Shown: piece after piece, positions 52,390 to 63,300 of the stretch
Numbering within the stretch: position 1 is the stretch's first letter
Layout of the letters: each line of letters opens with the position of its first letter
Origin: Lagopus muta
Taxonomy: Eukaryota; Chordata; Aves; Galliformes; Phasianidae
Assembly: GCF_023343835.1 (NCBI RefSeq)
Contig: NC_064433.1
Coordinates: forward strand, 30,907,214 to 30,971,213
Reading direction: 5' to 3'
DNA: 64,000 nt
Notes under the pieces: generated by a model
What the model was told of the DNA's origin: nothing
Databases searched by the model: none
Seen by the model: only the letters and a program-made list of their open reading frames with translations
Position numbers and translations under genes: made by a program

Positions 52390-53255
52390 CCTTGGAGCAG
52401 GCGTACAAGTAACATGTGCCTGTATTCTTACAGTGGCAGGGAAGGATACTGAGAGGAGCAGGAAAACCCACCTTATAAACACATGGCTGAGAGACTGGTG
52501 CAAATGCAAGAATTTGGGGCTCTTTGATCATGGGGCGGTCTACTCGGCACCTGGCATGAGGTCTGCCAATGGGTATCACCTATCCCAAAGGGGGAAACAG
52601 ATCCTTGCCCAGAAGGCTGGCAGGTCTTGTAGAGAAGGCTTTAAACTAGATATGAAGGGAGAAAGGGATAAAACTAGGCCCACTAGAGATAATTAGTTTG
52701 GGGGAGCGGTAATGGGATTAGGGGTGAGGCGAAGGGCTCAGCTGAAGTGCATCTACGCCAATGCATGCAGCATGGGCATCAAACAAGAATAGTTGGAAGC
52801 CATTGTGCAGCAGGCTTTGACCCAATTGTTCCATTATGGAAACATGGTGGGACTGCTTCCATGACTAGAGTGCTGCAATGGCTGGCTGGCTTTTCTGGAA
52901 GCATAGGCAAGGAAAGGGGGGTGGCAGCATGGCTCTCTATATTAGAGAATGCTTTGATGTTACTGAGCTTGTGGGTGGGGATGATAAGGTCAAATCCCTA
53001 TGGGTAAAGATCAGGGGTAGGGTTAGAGAGATTTAGGCTGGACGTTAGGAAATACTACTTCTCTGAAAAAGTGGTCAGGCACTGTAATGGGCTGCCCAGG
53101 GAGGTGGTGGAGTCACTGACCCTGGAGGTGTTCTGTGAATGTCTGGATGTTGTGTTGAGGAATATGGTTTAGTGAGAACTATTGGTGATAGCTGGATGGT
53201 TGGACTGGATGATCATGTAGGTCTTTTCCAACCTTGGTGATTGTGTGTTCATGGA
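52390..53255 (+). mobile_element. CR1 LINE with ORF1 end, ORF2 start and 3' UTR, middle deleted
   Basis: 52390-52690 encodes the C-terminal part of CR1 ORF1 including the SGNH-esterase end (LINTWLRDWCKCKN, LFDHGAVYSAPGM, NGYHLSQRGKQILAQ; the usual catalytic D of DGxHLS is N here). 52740-53010 corresponds to the start of ORF2, the AP-endonuclease (KCIYANACSMG, LEAIVQQ, then [12 protein letters not shown]), with stops. Near 53012 the sequence jumps to the 3' UTR (GGCTGGACGTTAGGAAATAC, GGTGGTGGAGTCACTGACCC, GGACTGGATGATCATGTAGG). The whole RT is missing. Confidence 0.88.
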
Positions 53256-53837
53256 AGTTTGAACCCTTTTTTTTTTTTTTTTTTTGAACAGAACATATCA
53301 AAAGGATGAAAAAAGTATTGGTCAAGCATAGCAAACAGGAAAATTTTTGAAAGTAATATGTAACTACTACTCAAGCAATTAAAGTACACTTTGTAAGAGA
53401 TGTTACTTTCATCCTCTATTTATGTGAACAGTATGAAAAATCTACAGTGGCTTTGCCTGATGTTATTTCTTATCTAAGAATTTAATGTGATACCATGCCT
53501 TTCTCTTCTTTACACTGATTTGCTTTCTGAGCCTTCTTGAGAGCTTTAGCTGGTTAGGAACAAAAGATCCCAAAGATAAATTTAAGATTACTTTAAAAGT
53601 ACTCTTCAAAGACAAACAAACTGTTTTCCCTACACTTCTTTTATTTCATGGTATTTGGCTTGCTTTTATTCTGCAATTATATTTGTAGTTCACAGGAACA
53701 TCTCACATGTCAGTGCTTTTGGACAAACATAAGTAGAGGAACTGTGGAATGTTTGGCCACTGTCCCTCAGTTTCACTTTGCAAATTATACATATTGGTGT
53801 GGCCTATGCTTATTTAAAAAAAAAAAATACAACAGAC
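53256..53837. other. Interval between a CR1 copy and the RPAP3 3' end
   Basis: Holds a T-run (53267-53285), probably derived from the CR1 tail region, and AT-rich unique sequence. No gene recognised. Confidence 0.5.
53267..53285. repeat. Poly-T run
   Basis: Nineteen T immediately after the CR1 3' end. Confidence 0.9.
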
Positions 53838-54242
53838 ATGATATTTTAGCTCAACATTTATTTTATTTTCTGAAATAAAAAAAAAAAAATTCTTACACAT
53901 CATTTGATTCTTACCAAAAGAATGTTCATAAATATAATTTTTTTCTTTTTAATAAAGATCTCCATCTGCAGTTGCAATCTGGAACACTATTCATCATTTT
54001 TTAACAGATTCCACTGAAGATAAGTAAATCTGTATTGTTTCAGGTGCTGGAAAGTAAATGTGTCTGCAGAACTAAGAAATTCTCTCTCCAGGCACTGGCC
54101 ATTTGGATGAATTAACTTTAAGAATCTAACCACATATACAAAAGCAACCAAACTCCAGTCTTTATAGGATTCTTGAGCTGAGTTCAACATGACGGAAGCA
54201 TGGAAACAGAGCAATTCACACGTGTAGTTGTCAGGAAACTCA
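53838..54242 (-). other. RPAP3: RPAP3 3' untranslated region
   Basis: Roughly 400 bases follow the stop codon before a good polyadenylation site. The distal part is AT-rich and holds a T-run on the transcript strand (opposite the A-run at 53877-53889). A weaker ATTAAA at 53948-53953 could give a UTR of about 280 bases. The exact cleavage position is inferred from signal spacing. Confidence 0.7.
53857..53867 (-). terminator. RPAP3: RPAP3 polyadenylation signal, two overlapping AATAAA hexamers
   Basis: Read on the minus strand the sequence is AATAAAATAAA. About 15-20 bases downstream there is a GT-rich stretch (TGTCTGTTGT) followed by a T-run, the usual downstream element. No better signal lies between the stop codon and this point. 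Confidence 0.75.
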
Positions 54243-54334
54243 CTAAGAGAATACGGCGTATTTCTTCTCCAGTTCTTCAACAGAAGCATCTTTCAATCCC
54301 ATGTGTTTCACATGACTGAATAGTACCTGTGTAA
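54243..54334 (-). CDS. RPAP3: RPAP3 terminal coding exon and stop codon
   Basis: The acceptor is TCTTTTCACAG. The exon finishes the Ile codon and encodes TQVLFSHVKHMGLKDASVEE then LEKKYAVFS and TAG at 54243-54245. The LFxH and GLKDxSVEELxKKY pattern is the C-terminal end of RPAP3. The final residues AVFS replace the mammalian GG tail. A second reading frame stays open through this exon and most of the 3' UTR (100 codons); I take it as chance. Confidence 0.95.
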
Positions 54335-57300
54335 CTGTGAAAAGAAAATCCCAATGTAAACTGTTATTTCTGTGACTGACAGTCATAATGTAAATTAGTC
54401 CAGATCTTTCCACTGAGAGTAGTAGTACTACATAGCTGAAATATGAGTATGTTTTCATGATTATTGAGAGGACGAAGAAAAGTAGTGAAAACCTTGCTTT
54501 GTTTTGATGCTCATGAATTGGCTAACAACACTTCTTCAAACAGCTATACAATCCTGACAACACAGATTTTATTTTACTATCTTGGCACTACAGCATTAAC
54601 TGCAAAGGTAAAAGTTAACGCCAGATGGCAAATAAAACTTACTTCAGGTTATGGTGTTAAGGCAATTCGTAAGTGGAATTTACTTGCACTTCAGTGAGTC
54701 AAATAAGTAACCTTATTTTAACTAGAGTCACATAATATTTTGAAAGTATAATGGTTATAAGCAAAACTCAGTTGTAGATAGCAAAATTAGCACTACTTGG
54801 TCCTAGATAAAGGTTTGGTTTTTAAGTGTCTCATTGTTACAGACAGACTGGAAACATGAGAGGAAAAAAAAAGCCAGTTTTAGAAAGCAGGAACTCAAGC
54901 CAATGCCCACCTCAATCATAAACCAATCTAAGCAGTGTCTTGAGAACAAGAGACGCAGACTCAGAGGTTTAGAAAGTGGCAAAAATGAAGCAAGTCAGAA
55001 TTGCCACGAAATGGTCTTAAATTGTGAAATGTTAGCTGGTACACGTAGACCTCAAATCTAAGACTTCATACAAATCCATAAACTTGTAGCACTACGGAAT
55101 GACAAGCTGAAATGCTAGTGAGGGCTATTTTATCAGATTAGAAGGAGCTGGTATAATTGACAAAACTATGGAGAATTTAGCTGTAGCTTTTTGAGTCTTA
55201 ACCAAAAGATTAAGAAAAATAACAACGCTTCCCACATTAACCCCTAGAACAATTAAAACATTGAACAAGACAAGTAACTAATCTTTAATAGATTATTTAA
55301 TGGAATAAACAACAGGAGAAGCACTGTATTTTACAGTTCTTTTGCTAAATTTGGCAGTATCATGGCCTATGTTTAAAATAATAGTGCTGAATTACTTACT
55401 TTTCTTCTCTGATTCTGACATAAACATTACTGCCATATCAAATCTTTTTAATTCAGATAGCCTTTGGAGGATTTCAAGGATGAGTGATGGCTCCTCTTTC
55501 CTGGAGAAAATTATTAGAAACATAAAAATAACTACTGCTCATTAGAAAGATTCAGTAGATGCAAGCAATATTAAAGATGTCAGCAACAACAAATGAAAGG
55601 ATCTTTGCTTCTCATCTTTCTTGTTCATTCTTCCACTGACTAAGCAAAGAGACACTCAGAAATTTTTACGCAGTTATAACACAGAGCAAGAAAAGAGAAA
55701 TACAGAAAAAGAAAGTAATGGACTGATGCAAACAGATTGCTCTTGAGGCACAGAACAGTTTTATGATTTAATGCTTACATCTTGCCCCAAGAAGTATGAC
55801 ATTAGTTACTGTCATTTGTTCCCATACAGTAAATTCTTAGACAGTGTGAATTTTACATTCTTCTGGATAACGAGTAGTAGTAAGCAGTCACTGTCTTCAC
55901 TACAAATACTAACAAGTATTTTTCTTTCATGACTTGTCTTTCTCCCTCCAGAAGAAAAACCTTTAACTTCACTGCAAACAATTTAAGCTTCCTAACCTTT
56001 ATAAATCGTATAACAAACATAGGACCACAACTCTTAAAAATGTCATGTTTCACACATATTACACATATATTTTCAAAGAAATTGAAGGAAATCCTACTCT
56101 TTATTTATAATTGCTTTTCTCCATAAAACGACCTGAAAATATTTTGTATGTGGGATCTCAGAGTTTAAGAGGAGCGGCACACTGTCTCCAATAGACAAAA
56201 ATCAACTTTAGGAAATCAAACTGGATAGTAATTTCAAAAATAATTGCCACCTCCTTTCTTATCAGAACATCTAGGTCCAAGGAAGCAATTAAAACTCACA
56301 ACGTATCACAAGCTTAGCACAGAAAAATGACTGCCTGCATTTCTTATATATAAAAAGCTGACACTGTGCAACTGTATGTGATAATGGAACACACATACAA
56401 AAAATTACTTTGTACATGTCTAATAAACATTTGCTAGTGCTACACAGCAGAACTTTTCGACTAGGTTCAATACAGGCTATTTATTTTTTAACTCTTTTCT
56501 GAATTTTCAACATACGTTTAATTTCTTATTAAGAAACAATTAAATCACTCCAACTCCACAAGCCTAAAGAGAAATAACTCTGCAAGAGCAAATGTAAGGA
56601 GAAGGGAGAAAACAAGCAAACAAAAAAACAACACAGAGTAGAAAGAAATGAAAGACAAAGGAGAAACCAAGCTTACTCAATGTAGAAGTCATGTAGAATT
56701 CTCATTATCTGGTTGAACAAGTCTGGATCTAGGGATTTCTGGAACAGTTTTGGATAAATCGAAGGCTCTATTTGCTTTGGAAAAATTAAAAAGGTGTCAT
56801 GTTAAGGAAAAAAGAAAACAGCAGTTCAGTCATGAGAATAAGAAAGGAGAGTCTTCTGGATGTTTTGGGCAATGTCAGAAGTGCATACATGGGAAAAATA
56901 AATTTAAAAATTACTGTTGTATATTTTGACTTTCAACATTACTTTTGCATGTCTTTATTTTATCTTGAGAAATTATTGCTAAATTCTTTAAAAAAGGATT
57001 TTAAGCAATTTTTTTAAACTAAAATATATATAAGCAGAAACAAACGTTAACAAATCAATGAGTTTCACATATTTGTTCACTTTAAAAACAATATCGCTCT
57101 ATTTAACCTAGAAGCATTAATTTGAGACATAAAAATTTAACATGGCTACTCAAGAGCTTATAGAGTTAAAACCTATGCTTGAAACAAGACAGGTTATATA
57201 CAGAGACTGTGCTCTGAGGCAAATGAAAGGGCAGGCACACAAGAACTATTCAAAACTGGACCACGATATCTATTATGTAAACATACTTAGAGAAAGGGAT

Positions 57301-60300
57301 TACTGTACCTCATTCAGACAATCTAACATTGCTACCCATTTCACCTATGCCTGCACCGTTGCCTCAATGTTAAAGAAACTGTCACTCAATACTACAGTTC
57401 ATACCTTCAGGTACAAGTACATTTTTTCTGGGCACTCTTTCAACTTCCTGAAATCAGATTCAAGCTGGAAAGAATTTGCAGGAATGGCAGGGACTGGAGA
57501 TGCAGATCTAAATGATGTTTTGCTTTCTCTATCTATCTGCTTGTTCACAGATGGATGCAATACTGATGAAATTCCTTTGACACCAGCAGGAAGCCTGCAG
57601 AAAGATGTTGAAATATGTAATCTATAAAACATTTACAGAAGTTTTTGAAGTGCAACCTAACTGGAGACCTTTGAAATCTTGAAAGATCTGTGATACGTTA
57701 ATCTGTAAAATTAAGATGAAAAAAACCTATAAAAGTAAAAATTAAAGTAACATAAAATAAAACACCTATAAGAAAAAAACAACATTCAATATACAAAAGA
57801 TTTACACTCATTTAATCTTTTCAAACACAAATATACTCAGCAGTTCCCTATTTTTTTGGTAATAACTGATAGAATTCTATAACATAAAAAATGCAAACAC
57901 AGCTGCAGAAAATACTACATTTTCTGCAATTTCATAATGCAAAATAATATCTGTATGTCTTGGTTCTGGCAGGAATAGTTAATTTTCTTCGCAGCAGCTG
58001 ATACAGTGCTAAAACATATTTAGGGTAAAAACAATAATACACTAATGTTCCAGTTGTACAGCGCTGAAAACTTTTCAGCATGTGCTGTCCTGCCAGTGAG
58101 GAGGGTGGAGGTGCACAAGGAGCTGGAGAAAACACAGCAAGGACAGTTGACCCAAACCAGCCAAAAGGATATATGTGAAGATATATTTTTATCCCATATT
58201 TTTCCAGGTAAGTAAATGTGTATTTTCAGCAATTTACTTTTTCCTTCAACACCTCACAGTAAATCAATCTGACCCAGCTGAAAAGGCAAGGGGAAATGGT
58301 TCTCACAGAAGTCTTCAATCAGGATTCCGTAAAAGATATTAATGCAATGAGATAACAATGGTGCATATGCACTTTTCTTAAGCAGACAAGCAGAGTTTCA
58401 ACACTTAGTTGGGATAGCTGTCTCTAGGCTTCAGCCAGACTGTCTATCTAACACAATGAAACACAGGAACCATGAGTAAAGCCAAAGTTATCAGCTGTCT
58501 GCTAAGAGGAAGAAAGGATACCATCTCCCGTTCCTTTTCTCTCAATCAACTGGCTTGCAAAGAATGTTGCAACTCTACTTAAGAATACACTTTGAATTGT
58601 TAAAATATAAATCATTTTTAGGAAAGAAAGCACACATGGAAGAAAAGACAGCAAAAAAAAAAAAAAAAAAGGAACACTTACCAGTCGTTCATCTGACACT
58701 GCACAAGTCGTATTTGTTTCAATTACTATGCAATCAATAAGGCAGATGTGTAAGAACTGCATGTTTCTTTTAATGTTTTTTAAATTCCAATTCTCCAAAT
58801 TACATTCTATACTCATCACACGTAGAAATCTCACAATGAAGATTATATTTCAACTACATTTATCTTTTTAAAGGAGGATCAGAAATTTTATACTTACTGT
58901 GGTGACGACACATCTGTGATTTCTTCGATTTTCAATTGCTTTGCTTTTGGAATGTCCACTGAAGTTAACTGATTGTCCTGATCTAGATTCTCTGTTGTTT
59001 CAATATTCACTGAATTCTTCCAGTTATGAACTAAAGAAGAAGAGCTGGAGAAATCACTACTCAGCATGTCATCATCAACTTCTTCAATGGCTATTCTCCG
59101 CAAAGGCTTCTAAACAGAACACATACTTGATGTCACATGCATAGAATTTACATCAGTGCAAACAGAGGCCTGGATAAACTGCTAGGTCTAATTTTAAACA
59201 ATCCCATGACAATCAATTTCATCTGCATTGGTACACATGGAAGACTTTCAATAAAGATAAATTTCCTTCAAAAAAAGAAAGCTTCAGTGTGTACAAAGTA
59301 TTATATGACCATTTCTCCCTCAGTAAAACCAATGTACCCTTACTCTAGAGAATCTCAGAATCTGCACTGTCTCTCCAATAAAAAATACAAACAAACAACA
59401 AAACCATACCCATTATGGTGACGGCCACCTCCCATTAAAAAGGTTGAACTAGCCAGGATAGCTTGTATATTGACCAACAATGTGATCAAACTTTGAAATT
59501 TAGCTGAACAAAGCAGCAACCATCAACATAAACCTTAACTCTCAACATAAAATTTTGAGATTGTAAATATTACTAACTCAGGCCTCCTGGCTGACCAAGT
59601 TGTATACATTACAAGGCAGTTAATCCTACCACTGGAGGGTATTCCAAGTAAATAAACTGCTTCAGCTTGTTTCATCTCTGCATGATCGCCATAATTTCTG
59701 AGCACCACCTAACACCACATTCGTAAGTCCTCTATGAGTCACTAATTAAGGGAACTTTGGAATTACTGAGCTGAATATATAGTCTAAATTGTTCTACAAA
59801 TATAGGTGCAAACATACACAGTTAAACATTCAGCAATTTAGGCTTCCATAAACGTCAGGTTTCCATCCATTTCTAAAACAATAACACTGCAAGCCTTCCT
59901 AGCAGTTTGCAAACTGCTACAAGTCATGTAAGTTGTCTGTTGCCCAATTATGAGATGGCCTATTGTCAAAGCAAATTGTACAAGTGTCCACTGGATATGA
60001 GATAAGAAGTTATATTTCTTCTGTGGGGAGTATAAAGAACACAGATGATTGATCTGTACCTGCTCTACCTTAACAGAACTGGAAAGAAAAAAAAGCAACC
60101 TGGTATTGCCTCTTAATTTAGCAGACAAACTGAGAACTTCATAAAATCACCTACTGTATTTCAGCTGCTACGTAATAAATTCTTCTGGGTTTCTAAGGAT
60201 AAAAGTATCTGACTACAGAGAGCGTATATCAAAGAAAGGTACCACAATAATTATACATTTTCTATCAAAACTAACCGCACACTTTGAACACGTTTTGTAT

Positions 60301-63300
60301 TTACTTAAAAACACAGACTATGTGCCTATATCATATTGTCATACGTAACTCATTAATCTGAATATAACCATTGATAATTCATACTTTAGAAATACTGTTT
60401 CTTCAAAAATAGCATCCAGATATATCACAGCATATGAGGATGAAACTGATGGCTCAAACTTATTGCAGTAACCCCGTGTGATATCAACATATGAGACAAG
60501 TAGGTAATATATCCTATTGCTATAGGAACTGAATACAGCTGTTGAAAAGGAAGAAGTTTATCTGGAGCCTTCTCAAGTCTGCAATCAAACGTGAGACTCA
60601 ACTGCTTCCCCTTCGCTCTGCTAACTACGATGTTAGATATAAATCCAGGAGAAGGTTGTGAGGTTGCCTCCCCATTTCATATTACTGATATATGCATACA
60701 CCATGCTTCCTGTGCGGCACTTTTTACATTGTGGCTACACACAGAACTGCAGAAATTACATTTTTGATAAAAAATATCAAAAAAAGTCAATCTTTGAACT
60801 TTAAGCTGTCCACACGCACAACATATCTACGAGAAGACATACAAAAGCAAAAACTATATTTTAACTTAAACTCTATTTTTCTCATCATTATAGACAGCAA
60901 TTCACAAAAGCAAAAACAAACAAACAAAACACCATCAAAAAACACCTAACTTACTGTTGATCTCTGATTTAATGGATTATGAATGAGTTTCACTACATTT
61001 TTTATTTCGGATTCTTTTATCAATTCTGGAGGATACTCTTCATGACATGACTGTTCTTTCTCAGCTAATTCCTGGGGAAAAACAAACAAACAACCAAAAT
61101 GCACAATAAGTAGTCCATGAAGATTAAATTAAAAAAAAAAAAAAAAAAAAAAAATCAGAAAGAATTATGCTAAAATTTACATAATAAAGAATGAAAGCAC
61201 TTATTCTAGGTTTACTGGTATACATACATTCCTTATTTTAGTGAGTTCATTAATTGCTTGTTTATTTCCAGGTTCCAGCTTCAAAACAGCTTCAAAATCT
61301 GAGGAAAAAAATAACAAAACAATCTGAGTGAAAACTCCAGGCAATTTACAAAGTACTCCTGGCAAATTATTAAGCCTTCTGTTTCTTTTTATGACCATAA
61401 ATTAAAGACAGGTAAGTAATCCCAACATTTGTACCGTAATTTTGCTTCAAACACATTTTTGAAACTATTTCTGACTATTTATAAGTAGCAATAGTTGTAA
61501 TTTCACACACACCTGTTTTCCTATCATGTAAATATCAGAACACTAAAGTTGTATACATACTCAATTTAAAAAAAAAAAACAAACAACCATCCATCTCAAC
61601 TTTTGTACTGATAACCTCAATTAGTCAGAAATGGTAATTGCTATCAGAAGATTAAAAAACAAACAAACAAAAAACACTCAATCTCGTTCTATTTATCTAC
61701 GTCGTCTTCTTATCTCCACCTACCCATCACACCCGGGCTAATTCAAAGTCATACCTTGCATAGCTTCTTTTAGCTTTCCAAGAGCAACTCTTGCAGCTCC
61801 TCTTCTAGCAAAAGCTTTAGAGTAAGATGCATCTAACAGAAGAGCTTGTGTACAGTCATTTTCTGCCTCTTCATATCTCAGCAAAAGAACAGTACAAAAT
61901 TAATAATCAGCTTCAAAAGCAGCTATCAGTTTCAGCAGAAGAGACAGTTATTCAAAACAGTGAAAACATGAAGACCCTAATTATCTATACACAGATAAAT
62001 ACAAATCACTGGGACAAAATGCAAAACAAAAACAAACCAAGTAATAAGGGGCATATGATTTTAGATACTATTAAGAATAATTTAGTATAGCCTTCTATTA
62101 TGGTCATTTGCTTTCGTTGTAAGATAAAATTTCCTCATTACAGTTATGTTTGACTATGACTTCACTACGTGTATATTATTTTCATTTATTCCTCCCCTCT
62201 CCTCTTTCAATTTATCATTAAAGATGTGGAAATACTATTTTCTGCATTTCTCATCAATTGTAGATGTTTTTGAGAGTATCAACAAGCTTTTGTTGCATTT
62301 CCTGGGTCCTCATTTCAAAATGTGAAGACCCATGACACTCTGATATCTTAAAAAGTCAGTTTTTCTGCTTGGTCATTTAGTTAAAGTATTATTTTCTCTA
62401 ATTCACTGACATTATTTGCACTGTAATGTCTTCCACACCCTCAACCCTAAATTGCAAATCTTATGTCACAGAAATAGTGTGTAACTTATTTTATAAACAG
62501 AATTTAATATCAGCACATTATCTCTACATAGTCAGCCGTATCACATCAGAAGAGATCAACAAAATATTCAGATCTCCACTTTCCATGCTATCAGTTTAAA
62601 AGGACTACACTTTCATCTCAAATGAGATGAGAGAGAAAGTCAAAACAAAAAAAGTAGTATTTGACAATTTTAAAAATGGTGATATGGAATTTCTCTCATT
62701 TGGTATAAAGCATTTCCTACTGTTAATGGATTATTTCAGTAAAGAGTAATTAAAATTAAATACACTGTATGTACATGTCTTCATTACTAGCATTAGAGAA
62801 ATATTTTAAAAGATGACTCTTCTCTGAAAAAGCTCCTATTCAACCAAGTTAGAACCTACTTATTTATTCAGTGCAATATTTAGTAGCTGACTGGTTTGGT
62901 TTTTTTTAAATAATCAGTAAAGACTAAGCTAGGGGTATGCTCTTGGAAGAAGATAAATATGTAGAATTTTACACGTGAAAGAATGAAAAAAAAATTAAAA
63001 GTCATTTAGTTTTTGCTATAATTTCAAACAGATGACGTTTTATTTTCTCAGAACTTCTTTCCTGTGAGATACATTTGAAGATCACACATTCAGTTGTTTT
63101 CTTTAAAAAAAATCCTTTACTGCTTTCAGCATGATTTAGACTGAATAATAGGAAGATTTGGAGTGACTATAATGAAACTTGGGTGAAAATCATTATTTCT
63201 CCTGATTCACAGAAAAAAGCAACAGTATGGTGCATACAATCCTACTTACTTCTGTATCTTGAGATAGGCCATGGCTCTGTTAGCTGGCAGAAGTGCATTG

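Larger units (their letters stand above)
54335..57404 (-). other. RPAP3: RPAP3 introns between the last four coding exons
   Basis: Three introns (54335-55399, 55501-56676, 56775-57404; 1065, 1176 and 630 bases) around exons 55400-55500 and 56677-56774. They are AT-rich and unique-looking. I recognise no CR1, LTR, tRNA or snoRNA signature in them. Confidence 0.6.
57595..58897 (-). other. RPAP3: RPAP3 intron with an LTR fragment and a pseudo-exon
   Basis: A 1303-base intron. It contains an antisense partial LTR (57956-58172), an A-run on the plus strand (58653-58670, a U-run in the transcript) and a 44-base exon-like segment at 58682-58725 with splice-site-like ends. Confidence 0.7.
61072..63249 (-). 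other. RPAP3: RPAP3 introns around the TPR exons
   Basis: Introns 61072-61227 (156 bases), 61299-61754 (456) and 61877-63249 (1373). The short first one includes a 24-base A-run (61131-61154) and AAAC-type simple sequence. No mobile element was recognised. Confidence 0.6.

Noticed and set aside
52747..53007. 86-codon open frame on the plus strand
   Set aside because: It is an out-of-frame reading of the CR1 ORF2 endonuclease start, whose true frame is seen next to it with stops.
53873..53889. AATAAA followed by an A-run on the plus strand, like a processed-transcript tail
   Set aside because: No gene or retroposon body precedes it on the plus strand, and the region is better explained as the RPAP3 3' UTR on the other strand.
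53987..54289. 100-codon open frame overlapping the last RPAP3 exon and its 3' UTR
   Set aside because: It runs in a different frame from the conserved RPAP3 C-terminus and has no known counterpart. Long open runs in one extra frame occur by chance.
57142..57627. 161-codon open frame on the plus strand, the longest in the window
   Set aside because: It lies antisense over an RPAP3 coding exon and its intron flanks. The minus-strand reading is clearly conserved protein with proper splice sites, so the plus frame is a shadow.
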